Source: Acidobacteriota bacterium
Lineage (GTDB): Bacteria; Acidobacteriota; Blastocatellia; Pyrinomonadales; Pyrinomonadaceae
DNA length: 64,000 nucleotides
Direction of reading: 5' to 3'
NCBI GenBank assembly: GCA_016700175.1
Contig: CP065003.1
Location: 3,420,001 to 3,484,000, forward strand
The stretch's first letter is position 1; the number at the start of each line of letters is the position of its first letter. The translations under genes and the position numbers were made by a program. This document shows, piece by piece, positions 53,060-61,767 of this stretch. The notes under the pieces are model-generated. The model was not told where the DNA came from. It was given only the letters and a program-made list of their open reading frames with translations, and did not search any database.

Positions 53060-53739
53060 TTCAGAATGACGATCTCGGCGCGCGATTCGGCGTTATCGAT
53101 GAACCGCTCGATATCTTCCGCGACCTGTTCTCTCGTCAGGATCGCGTTGATCTCCTCGCGGGCTTCTTCGAACGACGGAAGTATACGGTCCGGGTTCATC
53201 TGCCGGAATTCGGGCGTGTAAACCTCCCTGTAATATCTCTGCTCCTGTTCCGGAGTGATCACGACGAATGAACGGAACCTGAAATCGACGTATTTTTCGA
53301 TAGCGATCCGCTGGGCGATAAGGTCACGGAAATTAGGATCGTCGATCGACTTAAATCCAACCGTATTAAGCCTTTCGATAAAATCCGCCGAAGAAGGAAA
53401 CGACCTCAGAATGATCTCGATCTCGTTCTTAATCTCCTCGTCCGTCGTCTCGATCCCGCGCGGAAGCCTTTCGGCCTCGAGCGCGATCAGCCGCTGGCGT
53501 ATCACAAGCTGAAGGGCCCGGTTCAGGTCCTCGGATGAGGCGGGCGAAAGCGGGATGCCGGGCACGAGCGCGAGCTGCCACATAAGGTCGGAATAAGTGA
53601 TCAACTCGGTGCTGACACCGTCGCTGACAGTCGCCACGGTCTTGTCCACGACCTGCTGGGCAGGAGCCGAGAAGGACGCCGCAAACAGGAAAGCGGCGGC
53701 AAACAGCGTGTAAGCGATTGAACGGACTAGCTTTAACAT
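53050..53739 (-). CDS. exported SurA N-domain-like protein without a PPIase domain
   Basis: 229 residues from ATG 53739, signal peptide ending FSAPAQQ. The mature protein begins VVDKTVATVSDGVSTELITYSDL, then LQLVIRQRLIALEAERL and EEIKNEIEIILRSFPSSADF, the helical pattern of the SurA/PpiD N-terminal chaperone domain. The usual parvulin domain that would follow is absent; the protein ends after a helix (EEAREEINAILTREQVAEDI). It may be a periplasmic chaperone. It is divergent from the histidine kinase gene. Confidence 0.7.
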   Translation of the reverse strand: MLKLVRSIAYTLFAAAFLFAASFSAPAQQVVDKTVATVSDGVSTELITYSDLMWQLALVPGIPLSPASSEDLNRALQLVIRQRLIALEAERLPRGIETTDEEIKNEIEIILRSFPSSADFIERLNTVGFKSIDDPNFRDLIAQRIAIEKYVDFRFRSFVVITPEQEQRYYREVYTPEFRQMNPDRILPSFEEAREEINAILTREQVAEDIERFIDNAESRAEIVILNQV

Positions 53740-53819
53740 CCCTTGTATCGTTTCAGACAGCTCGATTCTCCGAAAAGCGCGAATCGGTGTCAATGCTCGC
53801 CCATGAAGTGTTAAACACA

Positions 53820-53848
53820 TTGACAAAATGTACAAAATCTTTTTTAAT
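53820..53848 (+). promoter_or_regulatory. sigma-70-type promoter for the two-component operon
   Basis: TTGACA at 53820-53825, a 17-base spacer and TTTAAT at 53843-53848. The predicted start is near 53855, about 100 bases before the histidine kinase ATG. Confidence 0.6.
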
Positions 53849-53955
53849 CTAAAGCAGGAGTAAACGCTCTTCTTTACTGATGTTAACCCTTCCTGGCGTT
53901 TGGCTCCGATGACGAACACTCCCCTCGGTTTGTCGAACCAATAATCAAGACCGAC

Positions 53956-55599
53956 ATGCTGTCGAAAGAGAATTCCACAAAAGGGCCGAAGGGCGCCCTT
54001 TCCGGGGGACCGATGCACGATGCTACTTCGGGTATGAGGTTCATCTCGGACCTGGGCCGAAGCCTTCTGTTCACCGTCCACCCCAAAAAGGTCGCCAACG
54101 TCGTTTCGGAGTCCATCAGGTCCGGCACGGGCGCTTCGGCGTGCGCGGTCGCCGTGAATCTCCAGCATATCGGACTCGTCTGCAGCGTAGCGGAAACCGG
54201 AGCCTCGAGAGAAGAATCGTCATTCAAGAAAGAGCGCTTCCGCAGATGGCTTTCCCTGCTGCCTCCACAGGTTTCAATCAACAACGACAACCCCGAGAAG
54301 TTCTTTATCGACGGCGGAGAACATTCCCTGGAGTACGTCGCTCCGATACATATCGAGGGAACCGTCAAAGGCGCCGTCATCGTCGGCTTCGGTGATGCTG
54401 AAGACTGCACGAAGGAGATCCGTCAGCTGGTCGATGCTGCCACCCAGATGGCAGCGATGAGCATAAACCTCACTTCGCACTACGAAGCGACCATCAACAG
54501 TTCGATCACAGAGGCGAAGGAAGAACACCGCAAGTTCACCGAGGCCGTGCTCGACACCCTTCCGGTCTCGCTTTACGTTATCGACCGCGACTACAACATC
54601 GTGATGTGGAACCGCCACCGCGAGATCGGGATCCAGGGAATGCCTCGCGACGAGGTGATCGGAAGAAACGTCTTCGAGGTCCTTGCGAAGTACCCGAAGG
54701 GAAAGCTCAGCCGCGAGTTCGAGCGTGCGTTCCGCACAGGCAAGATCGAGCGGATCGAACAGCAGACGACGGACAATGATGGCGTGACACGCCACTGGCT
54801 TGTGAGCAAGGTCCCTATGCGCGACGAGAAAGGAGAGATATCGCACGTTATCACCGTCGGCGAGGACATCACGATGCGCGTCGAGGCGATCCACGCCGTA
54901 GGACGGGCGGAGAAGCTCGCCGCAGTCGGAAGGCTTGCCGCCGGCGTCGTTCACGAGATCAACAATCCGCTTGCGACGATATCGGCGTGCGCGGAAGCGC
55001 TCGAATCCAGGGTCGATGAAGGCGTGTTCGGAACGTCGCCCGATGTGGAGGACCTTCGCGAGTATCTCGGCCTTATCCACAGCGAAGCTTTCCGCTGCAA
55101 GTCGATCACAAACGGCTTGCTGGACTTCAGCCGGGTCCGAACGGGGAACCGCAACGAGGTCGATCTAGGCGAAGTGATCCGCTCGTCCGCAAACCTGGTC
55201 TCTCATCAGAAGCGCGGCGACAACATCGAAATAGTGGTCGAGATCGAAGATTCCCTTCCCGCGGTTAAAGCCGACGAAGGGCAGATCCAGCAGGCGATAA
55301 TCGCGCTCGCCACGAACGCCATCGATGCGATGCCGGATGGCGGCAAGCTGACATTCATCGCGAATTCCGACGGCAATCGGCTTCTGATCGAGGTCCGCGA
55401 CACCGGCGTCGGAATAAAGACTGAGGACGTTTCAAGGATCTTCGAACCGTTCTTCACGACCAAGGAAGTAGGAAAGGGGACAGGCCTCGGACTTTCCGTT
55501 TGCTACGGGATCATCACCGACCACGGCGGGCGGTTGAATGTCCGTTCGAATCCGGGAAAGGGAACCACTTTCTCGATCTTCCTGCCGCTTTCGAAATAG
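53956..55599 (+). CDS. PAS-domain sensor histidine kinase
   Basis: 547 residues with no membrane segment, so cytoplasmic. Residues about 30-185 look GAF-like; a PAS domain begins at 196 (EAVLDTLPVSLYVIDRDYNI). The H-box GVVHEINNPLA has the phospho-accepting H333. The ATPase domain has the N-box NAIDAMPDGGKL (from N454), then DTGVGIKTEDVSRIFEPFFT and GTGLGLSVCYGI. It is the NtrB-like partner of the response regulator encoded 66 bases downstream. Its signal is unknown; GAF/PAS domains often bind heme, flavin or small molecules. Confidence 0.92.
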   Translation: MLSKENSTKGPKGALSGGPMHDATSGMRFISDLGRSLLFTVHPKKVANVVSESIRSGTGASACAVAVNLQHIGLVCSVAETGASREESSFKKERFRRWLSLLPPQVSINNDNPEKFFIDGGEHSLEYVAPIHIEGTVKGAVIVGFGDAEDCTKEIRQLVDAATQMAAMSINLTSHYEATINSSITEAKEEHRKFTEAVLDTLPVSLYVIDRDYNIVMWNRHREIGIQGMPRDEVIGRNVFEVLAKYPKGKLSREFERAFRTGKIERIEQQTTDNDGVTRHWLVSKVPMRDEKGEISHVITVGEDITMRVEAIHAVGRAEKLAAVGRLAAGVVHEINNPLATISACAEALESRVDEGVFGTSPDVEDLREYLGLIHSEAFRCKSITNGLLDFSRVRTGNRNEVDLGEVIRSSANLVSHQKRGDNIEIVVEIEDSLPAVKADEGQIQQAIIALATNAIDAMPDGGKLTFIANSDGNRLLIEVRDTGVGIKTEDVSRIFEPFFTTKEVGKGTGLGLSVCYGIITDHGGRLNVRSNPGKGTTFSIFLPLSK

Positions 55600-55665
55600 C
55601 CTTACGCACGACCTTCACCCGCGACCCGCCTGAAAGTCTCCCCTTATTCACAACAACGACATAAT

Positions 55666-57057
55666 ATGGCAAGGATCCTCGTAGTTGACGACGAAAAGAA
55701 CCTGAGGCTTGTGGTCCAGAAAGAGCTGGCGCGAATCGGCCACGAGGTCGAGGTCGCGATGAACGGCGAAGAAGCGTGGGGACTGCTCGAAGACCGCGAT
55801 TTCGACGTGATGCTCAGCGACATCAACATGCCGAAGCTGGACGGAATGGCGCTGCTTCGAAGGCTGAGCGAAAATCTCGCCGATCCTCCCGAAGTGATAA
55901 TGCTCACCGGGCAGGCGACGGTCGAGACCGCTATCGAAGCGATGAAACTGGGCGCGTACGACTATCTGACAAAGCCGTACCGGATCAATGAACTGACGAT
56001 GCTCGTCTCGCAGGCGGCGGAGAAACACGAGCTCAAGACCGACAACCAGAGGATGAAGGCGCAGATCCAGCGGACCAGCAGCTCGATGCCCGACATCGTC
56101 GCCGAATCGCCTCAAATGAAAGAGATCCTCAGGCTCGTGAAGCGCGTCGCTCCGTCCGATACGTCGGTGCTTATCACGGGTGAATCGGGGACCGGAAAGG
56201 AACTGATCGCGCAGGCGATCCATCGCTTGAGCGATCGTTCGGACAAGACATTTATCGATCTGAACTGTGCCGCGCTCCAGGACACATTGCTTGAATCCGA
56301 GCTGTTCGGTCACGAGGAAGGAGCGTTTTCGGGCGCCGGAAAGCGGAAACTCGGCCTGTTCGAGATCGCCGACGGCGGAACGCTGTTCCTCGACGAGGTT
56401 ATGGAGATGCCGCCTGCGCTTCAGTCCAAGCTTCTCCGCGCGCTTGAAACGCGCACTTTCTTCAGGGTTGGGGGCGTGAAAAAGGTCGAGGTCGATGTGC
56501 GGCTCGTCGCAGCTACGAACCGCAGTTCCAGGCAGGCCGTGGAAGAAGGCGTTTTCCGTTCCGATCTTCTCTACAGGATCAATTCTTTCGAGATCAATAT
56601 TCCGCCGCTTCGCGAACGCCGCGAGGACATCGAGCCGCTTGCGAGGCACCTGCTGAAACAGATCGCCAGCCCGAATTCTCCCGATCTCGCGCAGGAGGCG
56701 ATCGATTCGCTGGTCTCGTACAAATGGAGCGGGAACGTGAGGCAGCTTCGCAACTGCCTCGAGCGCGCGGTGCTTCTGTGCGACGACGGCAGGATCACGA
56801 GGCGCGAGCTTGCTCCGGAAGTGGTATATGAACGGTCGGAGCCGAAGGTGTCGGTCAGTTACGGCGAGCCTTCGGAGCACTCGACTAACGGATTTCAGAA
56901 CGCGTCGCCGACGAGCCTGAAGGACATCGAGCGCCAGCAGATACTCCACGCGCTTGAGAAAACGGGCTGGCACCGCGGCAAGACGGCTGAGCTTCTCGGC
57001 ATCTCGCCTTCGACGCTGTACAGAAGGCTCCGCGAGTACGAGCTCGACGCTTCATAA
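55666..57057 (+). CDS. sigma-54-dependent NtrC-family response regulator
   Basis: 463 residues. Receiver domain 1-120 (ILVVDDEKNLR, phospho-acceptor D52 in MLSDINMPKLDG, LTKPYRINEL). AAA+ domain about 145-375 with Walker A GESGTGKEL (from 172), the sigma-54 contact loop GAFSGA (219-224, Ser in place of the usual Thr), Walker B GGTLFLDEV and the sensor KWSGNVRQLRNCLE. Fis-type helix-turn-helix at the end (KTAELLGISPSTLYRRLREY). It activates sigma-54 promoters when phosphorylated by the kinase upstream. The usual Thr in GAFTGA matters in characterised members; Ser occurs naturally in some. Confidence 0.93.
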   Translation: MARILVVDDEKNLRLVVQKELARIGHEVEVAMNGEEAWGLLEDRDFDVMLSDINMPKLDGMALLRRLSENLADPPEVIMLTGQATVETAIEAMKLGAYDYLTKPYRINELTMLVSQAAEKHELKTDNQRMKAQIQRTSSSMPDIVAESPQMKEILRLVKRVAPSDTSVLITGESGTGKELIAQAIHRLSDRSDKTFIDLNCAALQDTLLESELFGHEEGAFSGAGKRKLGLFEIADGGTLFLDEVMEMPPALQSKLLRALETRTFFRVGGVKKVEVDVRLVAATNRSSRQAVEEGVFRSDLLYRINSFEINIPPLRERREDIEPLARHLLKQIASPNSPDLAQEAIDSLVSYKWSGNVRQLRNCLERAVLLCDDGRITRRELAPEVVYERSEPKVSVSYGEPSEHSTNGFQNASPTSLKDIERQQILHALEKTGWHRGKTAELLGISPSTLYRRLREYELDAS

Positions 57058-57060
57058 GAA

Positions 57061-57385
57061 GTGAGCAGTGAGCTGTGAGCTGTTTAGCCTGCGCACTTGT
57101 GCGCGGGACGGACGATGAGCTGTTTAGCCTGCGCACTTGTGCGCGGGCATCTTCGTGTTCCTTCGTGTCTCTTCGTGGTTCAGACGGTTCTCAACCACAG
57201 AGCAGCACAAAGGGACACAAAGTTGGACAGTGAGCAGAAAGCGGTTAACGGTGAGCAGTGAGCGGTGAGCAGTGAGTAGGGAGCAGTGGGCGGGAAGCAG
57301 TAAGCGTTGAACAGGAGAAAGAACTTGATATCACTCAGAGCATTGCGACAATCGCCCACAGCTCACAGCTCACAGCTCACTCACT
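57061..57385. repeat. composite heptamer-arm element 6
   Basis: It begins four bases after the regulator's stop. GTGAGCA units are followed by two copies of GCTGTTTAGCCTGCGCACTT (57072-57091 and about 57118-57137). CTTCGTGTCTCTTCGTGGTT (about 57160) is mirrored by AACCACAGAGCAGCACAAAG (about 57193). A second heptamer array at about 57230-57308 is followed by the core AGGAGAAAGAACTTGATATC...GCGACAATCGC, and the complementary arm CACAGCT x3-4 ends near 57385. The core is nearly the same as that at 60.07 kb. Confidence 0.8.
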
Positions 57386-57457
57386 AACCCTGGAACTTCT
57401 TAGTCCGCGCTGATTTGTGTATCCTACTTCCCAAATTCACAGTAGGAGAACCACACG

Positions 57458-59227
57458 ATGCGCCTTCTGACCGTCGTCCTGACCTTCGCCGTACTTTCCG
57501 TTTCAGTATTCGCCCAGACCGCCCGTTCGCTCGACAATGAAGCGACGCGGCAGCTCTACGCCTTCTTCGAAGAACGCTGGGAGCAGGGCCTGAAGGAGAG
57601 TCCGACCTTCGCCTCGTTCCTCGGCGACAAGCGGTACAACGACCGCTGGGGCGACAATTCGATCGCCGCGATCGAACGCCGGCACCGCGAAGACATCGAG
57701 GCGATGAACCGCCTGAAGGCGATCGACCGTTCGAAGCTCTCCGTTTCTGACAAGCTCAATTACGACCTGTACCTGAAAGACCTCGAAGGCGACATAGAGG
57801 GCTTCAAGTACAAGGGCTGGCTCGTGCCTCTGAACCAGCGCGGCGGGATCCAGAACGCCGACGGCATCAACCGTTCGCTTAGGTTTACGAGCGTGAAGGA
57901 TTACGAAGACTGGATAGCCAGGCTCAACGCGTTCCCTGCGCAGATGCAGAACACGATCGCGCTTATGCGGCTCGGGATGAAGGAGCGAAGCGTCCTTGCG
58001 CGAAAGGTGCTCGAACGAGTGCCCGGCCAGATCGACGCTCAGATCGTCGACAATCCCGAGGACAGCCCGTTCTACAGGCCTTTCAAGGAGTTTCACAGTT
58101 CGATCTCGGATGCAGACCGTTCGAGGCTCTCAGAAGCCGCGGCCGAAGCGATCTCGAAGAACGTCATTCCTCAGTACAGGGAATTCAAACGGTTTTTTGT
58201 CGAAGAATATCTTCCGGCGTGTTATCCCGAAGCGGGCATATGGCAGCACCCGCAGGGCGGCGAATACTACGCGTTTCTCGCGCGCCAGTTCACGACGACC
58301 GATATGACCCCGGAGGAAATCCACAATAAGGGACTCTCCGAAGTGAAGCGCATCCGCGCCGAGATGGAGAAGATCAAGGCGCAGGTCGGTTTCAAGGGGG
58401 ACCTGAAGGCGTTCTTCGATCATCTTCGCACGGACCCGAAGTACTTCTACAAAACCCCCGAGGAACTGCTCGATGCTTACCGCGCGATCTCGAAGAAGAT
58501 CGATCCTGAACTGGTCAAAGTCTTCCGGACGCTGCCCAGAATGCCGTACGGTGTGATCCCGATCCCCGACGCGATCGCACCCGACACGACGACCGCTTAC
58601 TACAACTCGCCGGCAGCGGACGGATCCCGCGCGGGCTACTATTACGTCAATCTCTACAAACCGGAGACCCGCCCGAAGTGGGAGATGATGGCGCTTTCGA
58701 TCCACGAAGCGGTTCCGGGTCACCATCTCCAGATCGCGCTTCAGCAGGAGCTCGGCGAAGTTCCGAATTTCAGGAAGTACGGGGGCTACACGGCATTCAC
58801 CGAAGGCTGGGGGCTTTACAGCGAATCGCTCGGCGAGGAGATGGGGCTTTACGAAGACCCGCTCGACAAGTTCGGTCAGCTGACCTACGAGATGTGGCGC
58901 GCCGTTCGGCTGGTCGTCGACACCGGGATCCACTATTACAAATGGGACCGTCAGCGTGCTATCGATTTCTTTATGGACAATGCGGCGAAGACCGAGCAGG
59001 ACATCGTGAACGAGATCGATCGCTATATCGCGTGGCCCGGCCAGGCGCTCGCGTACAAGATCGGCGAACTGAAGATAAAGGAAGTAAGGGCGAAGGCTGC
59101 GCGCGAACTCGGCGACCGGTTCGACCTGAAGGAATTCCACGACGTCGTCCTTTTGTCCGGCGCGGTTCCACTGGACATCCTGGAAAGGAACGTCGACGAG
59201 TGGATAGCTTCGAAGCGTGAGCAGTGA
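57458..59227 (+). CDS. DUF885-family exported peptidase-like protein
   Basis: 589 residues with a signal peptide ending SVFAQT. The DUF885 pattern is clear: ATRQLYAFFEERWEQGLKES near the start, TDMTPEEIHNKGLSEV, YYNSPAADGSRAGYYYVNLY, and the zinc-type motif MALSIHEAVPGHHLQIALQQ with a downstream acidic helix AFTEGWGLYSESLG. Members are predicted metallopeptidases; few are characterised. TAGGAGAACC precedes the ATG. The TGA stop (59225-59227) lies in the first GTGAGCAGTGA heptamers of the next repeat. Confidence 0.9.
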   Translation: MRLLTVVLTFAVLSVSVFAQTARSLDNEATRQLYAFFEERWEQGLKESPTFASFLGDKRYNDRWGDNSIAAIERRHREDIEAMNRLKAIDRSKLSVSDKLNYDLYLKDLEGDIEGFKYKGWLVPLNQRGGIQNADGINRSLRFTSVKDYEDWIARLNAFPAQMQNTIALMRLGMKERSVLARKVLERVPGQIDAQIVDNPEDSPFYRPFKEFHSSISDADRSRLSEAAAEAISKNVIPQYREFKRFFVEEYLPACYPEAGIWQHPQGGEYYAFLARQFTTTDMTPEEIHNKGLSEVKRIRAEMEKIKAQVGFKGDLKAFFDHLRTDPKYFYKTPEELLDAYRAISKKIDPELVKVFRTLPRMPYGVIPIPDAIAPDTTTAYYNSPAADGSRAGYYYVNLYKPETRPKWEMMALSIHEAVPGHHLQIALQQELGEVPNFRKYGGYTAFTEGWGLYSESLGEEMGLYEDPLDKFGQLTYEMWRAVRLVVDTGIHYYKWDRQRAIDFFMDNAAKTEQDIVNEIDRYIAWPGQALAYKIGELKIKEVRAKAARELGDRFDLKEFHDVVLLSGAVPLDILERNVDEWIASKREQ

Positions 59228-59520
59228 GAGGGAAGCGGTGAGCGGTGAGCAGTGAGCAGTGAGCAGGGCAGAAACGCGACCGTCAGGGAGCGTGCCGATC
59301 GCGAAGGCAGAACCCCGAGCGTGAGCGAGGGGGCAGCGAACGAAGTGAGCACTGCCGATTGGCTTACGCACTTATGCACAGTTCTTAGTGTTTCTTCTTG
59401 TCGCTTCGTGGTTCAGATCGATCTCAACCACAAAGGAACACAAAGATACGCAAAGTGGGACAGTGATCTGAGCCGTTTGACCAGTGCGCTCAGCCCAGGC
59501 GTTTGTGCGCGGGAGAACCT
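59220..59520. repeat. composite heptamer-arm element 7a
   Basis: GTGAGCA/GTGAGCG heptamers at 59218-59270. CTTCTTGTCGCTTCGTGGTT (about 59393) is mirrored by AACCACAAAGGAACACAAAG (about 59427), and GTTTGACC...GTTTGTGCGCGGGAG runs up to 59515. No right-hand heptamer arm. No gene. Confidence 0.7.
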
Positions 59521-59522
59521 AT

Positions 59523-59855
59523 ATGACCACGATCCGACATTCCAGACTTGGCATCGCGTCCGCGATCATCGCCGGCGCCGTTCCCTTATGCCTCGTGCTT
59601 CTTTACACCCTCTCGATCGCGCTTGGCACGCGCAAGGGTTCGCCCGGAAATGTCATTGTCATAATTGCGGTGTTGCTGTCCCTTATCGCACCCATCGCGC
59701 ATCTCGTGGGCGCGGGCCTGGGGATCGGGGGCTTGTTTACGAACCGTCGCAAGTTATTTCCGGTTACCGGCACCGTATTGAATCTGATCCTCGGCCTGGG
59801 CGGGGCGCTGATCCTTGTTTGGGTCGCGCGGAGCATTACCTACGGATTTCGCTGA
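59523..59855 (+). CDS. small membrane protein of unknown function
   Basis: 110 residues with three hydrophobic segments (ASAIIAGAVPLCLVLLYTL, VIIAVLLSLIAPIAHLVGAG and LNLILGLGGALILVWVA). ATG 59523 is preceded by GGGAGAACCTAT. The pattern TNRRKLFPVTGTVLNLI resembles DUF4190- or DUF4064-type membrane proteins. Its ribosome-binding site lies at the end of the repeat element. Confidence 0.75.
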   Translation: MTTIRHSRLGIASAIIAGAVPLCLVLLYTLSIALGTRKGSPGNVIVIIAVLLSLIAPIAHLVGAGLGIGGLFTNRRKLFPVTGTVLNLILGLGGALILVWVARSITYGFR

Positions 59856-60017
59856 TTGCCGAATCGGCGAAAACCAAAGACCGGGCAGGATGTTAAGTCA
59901 GGACTTAGAGAAAAGGACTGAGGACCGGGTGTTGGAAACTAGAATGGCGCCAGCTGTCGTACGATCCGCTCGTCGCTTTCACCGAACCGCTCTGCGTACA
60001 AGTGCACAAGACAGACA

Positions 60018-60177
60018 GTGAGCGGTGAGCGGTGAGCAGTGAGCAGTGAGCAGTGAGCAGTAAGCAGGAGAAAGAACTTGATATTTCTCAGAGAATCGCG
60101 ACAATCGCTCACAGCTCACAGCTCACAGCTCACAGCTCACAGCTCACAGCTCACAGCTCACAGCTCACCGCTCACTC
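60018..60177. repeat. heptamer-arm inverted element 7b
   Basis: Left arm GTGAGCG/GTGAGCA x7 at 60018-60064. Core AGGAGAAAGAACTTGATATT...GCGACAATCGC at about 60066-60110. Right arm CACAGCT repeated nine times at about 60111-60177. The right arm enters the end of the zinc-ribbon gene, whose TGA stop is formed by arm sequence. Confidence 0.85.
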
Positions 60178-60666
60178 CGCCATGAAAATGATGAAGATCG
60201 CGATCCCCAGCGCGATCAGCGCACCGAGTATCACCATCGCGATCCTTCCGGGATCCTGCACCTGCGCCTGAGTGTCCGGGTAGATCGACTGCGGCTGCTG
60301 TTCCTGAAGCGCCTGGTAGTTCTGCTGAAGCGCCGAACGCGACATGTCGGGCTTTCTTCCCAGCTGCATCGCTTCGACCGCATCTTTCGCCTCGCCGAGC
60401 CCCGTTCCGAACGTCTCGCGGAACATCGCGATCGCCTGGATCTTGTTTCCCGCCTGAAGTTCCTTCTGTATCTCGGCGAGCCTGAGGTCCCTTTGTTCCC
60501 TCAGCGAATAGTCGGTCGGGTCGGCGTCGATCATCTCCGCCTGATGCACCGTGTCCGAGGGGACCATGATCTTGCCCTGGCAGTGGTGGCAGGTTTGAAA
60601 TGTCGAATCGCCGGGTTCGTAATAGAGCGTCCTGAGACACGAAGGGCACTGATATGCGATACTCAT
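60172..60666 (-). CDS. zinc ribbon / L7-L12 C-domain-like / membrane anchor protein
   Basis: 164 residues from ATG 60666 (GGGAGAGAATT upstream). A zinc ribbon of two CXXC pairs lies at the N terminus (CPSCLRTLYY, CHHCQGK). Residues about 75-115 (QAGNKIQAIAMFRETFGTGL, then GEAKDAVEAM) match the C-terminal domain of ribosomal protein L7/L12. A Gln-rich linker and one C-terminal membrane helix follow (IAMVILGALIALGIAIFIIF). This three-part build is a tail-anchored protein of unknown function. Confidence 0.8.
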   Translation of the reverse strand: MSIAYQCPSCLRTLYYEPGDSTFQTCHHCQGKIMVPSDTVHQAEMIDADPTDYSLREQRDLRLAEIQKELQAGNKIQAIAMFRETFGTGLGEAKDAVEAMQLGRKPDMSRSALQQNYQALQEQQPQSIYPDTQAQVQDPGRIAMVILGALIALGIAIFIIFMAE

Positions 60667-60719
60667 AATTCTCTCCCGCGACCATTCAAAATCCACGTTC
60701 TAGACGAGGTTCAAACGCG

Positions 60720-61244
60720 ATGACCAAGTATTTTACAGCCGCTTTTCTCATCATTCTAACATTTACCGTTTCCGGCCTTTCACAGACATCCGCCGATAGG
60801 GCCGTCGCGCTGGCCAAGGAGAGAGAAGCCGAGGTCGGAAAGGCGTTCGAGCGCCTGATCGAGGGGATCCGCCAGGCGGACGTCGAGAAGGTGATGAGCG
60901 TTTATCACAAGGACGACCGGACGCTGTTCTTCAACTACAACGGCACGGCGACGATCGGCTGGCAGCAGATGTACGAGAACCGCAAGTCTTCGTATGAAAA
61001 GCGCTCGAACACTTCCCTGGAGACGACCGGAGTACGGATCGAGATCCTGAGCCCCACATCGGCGTACGTGTCTTGTAAATGGAAGCAGACTCAGGAGTTC
61101 GAGGGCAAGCTGGAGCAGTCCTCGGGAAGAATGACGCTTGTTTTCAAACGGATCGACGGCGAATGGAAGGTCCTTCATCTCCACACGTCGCCGGACACGT
61201 TCCCTTCGGCGGTGATGGTTCCCGCGTCGGAGAAGGACCAGTAA
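60720..61244 (+). CDS. exported SnoaL/NTF2-like protein
   Basis: 174 residues, signal peptide MTKYFTAAFLIILTFTVSGL ending SQT. The mature part has the NTF2 fold order: a helix (FERLIEGIRQADVEKVMSVY), HKDDRTLFFN, then strands ending GRMTLVFKRIDGEWKVLHLH. Such domains bind small ligands or act as accessory domains; no catalytic role can be assigned. Divergent from the zinc-ribbon gene, 53 bases apart. Confidence 0.8.
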   Translation: MTKYFTAAFLIILTFTVSGLSQTSADRAVALAKEREAEVGKAFERLIEGIRQADVEKVMSVYHKDDRTLFFNYNGTATIGWQQMYENRKSSYEKRSNTSLETTGVRIEILSPTSAYVSCKWKQTQEFEGKLEQSSGRMTLVFKRIDGEWKVLHLHTSPDTFPSAVMVPASEKDQ

Positions 61245-61282
61245 GGCGTGTCAGCAGCCCGACCGTTAGGGAGGGCGTAAAG

Positions 61283-61380
61283 AAGTACTGAGATAGAAGT
61301 ACTGAGTGCTGAGAAAGAGAGTTGACACCCAGCCGATCATCCGGCACGCTGCTCAGCACTCAGCACTCAGCACTAAGTCC
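61283..61380. repeat. heptamer-arm inverted element 8 (GTACTGA / GTGCTGA units)
   Basis: Left arm at 61283-61312 (TACTGAG, TGCTGAG). Core of about 35 bases including CCGGCACGCTGCTCAG, which matches CCGGCACGCTCCTCAG in element 3. Right arm of complementary CAGCACT x3 at about 61352-61376. The stop codon of acpS lies in the right arm. Confidence 0.75.
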
Positions 61381-61753
61381 TTTCCAGCACCACCTGAGCC
61401 GTCGCGTGTTCGGTCGTGTGCGAGATCGAAAGATGTATCCTCGTCGCTCCCATCCGGGCGAGGATCTCCCTCGCTTCGCCTGAGACCTCGATGCTCGGCG
61501 CTCCATAGCCGTCGATCTTCACCTCGATGTCGTGCCAGGTAATCTCGCCCCGCCATCCGGTTTTCAAGGCTTTCAGGAAAGCTTCCTTCGCCGCGAACCT
61601 CGCGGCGAAAGATTGTGCGGCCGCCGCTCCCTTTGCTTCGCAGTACTCCCTTTCTGCGTCCGTATAAACGCGTTCCACGAACCTCGGAGTTCTTTCGATG
61701 GTCTCCCGTATGCGGTAAACTTCGATGATGTCGGTGCCGATGGATACGATCAC
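61373..61753 (-). CDS. acpS: holo-[acyl-carrier-protein] synthase
   Basis: 126 residues, normal for AcpS. IVSIGTDIIEVYRI with D8, ARFAAKEAFLKAL with the metal-binding Glu, and LSISHTTEHATAQVV at the end. It transfers phosphopantetheine from CoA to ACP for fatty acid synthesis. The last codons and the TAG stop overlap the arm of repeat element 8. Confidence 0.95.
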   Translation of the reverse strand: MIVSIGTDIIEVYRIRETIERTPRFVERVYTDAEREYCEAKGAAAAQSFAARFAAKEAFLKALKTGWRGEITWHDIEVKIDGYGAPSIEVSGEAREILARMGATRIHLSISHTTEHATAQVVLERT

Positions 61754-61767
61754 GGGAAGAGGATAGC

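Noticed and set aside
55648..56973. 441-codon antisense frame opposite the response regulator
   Set aside because: Shadow of a gene with clear receiver, AAA+ and Fis domains; the antisense peptide is Arg/Leu-rich and unrecognisable.
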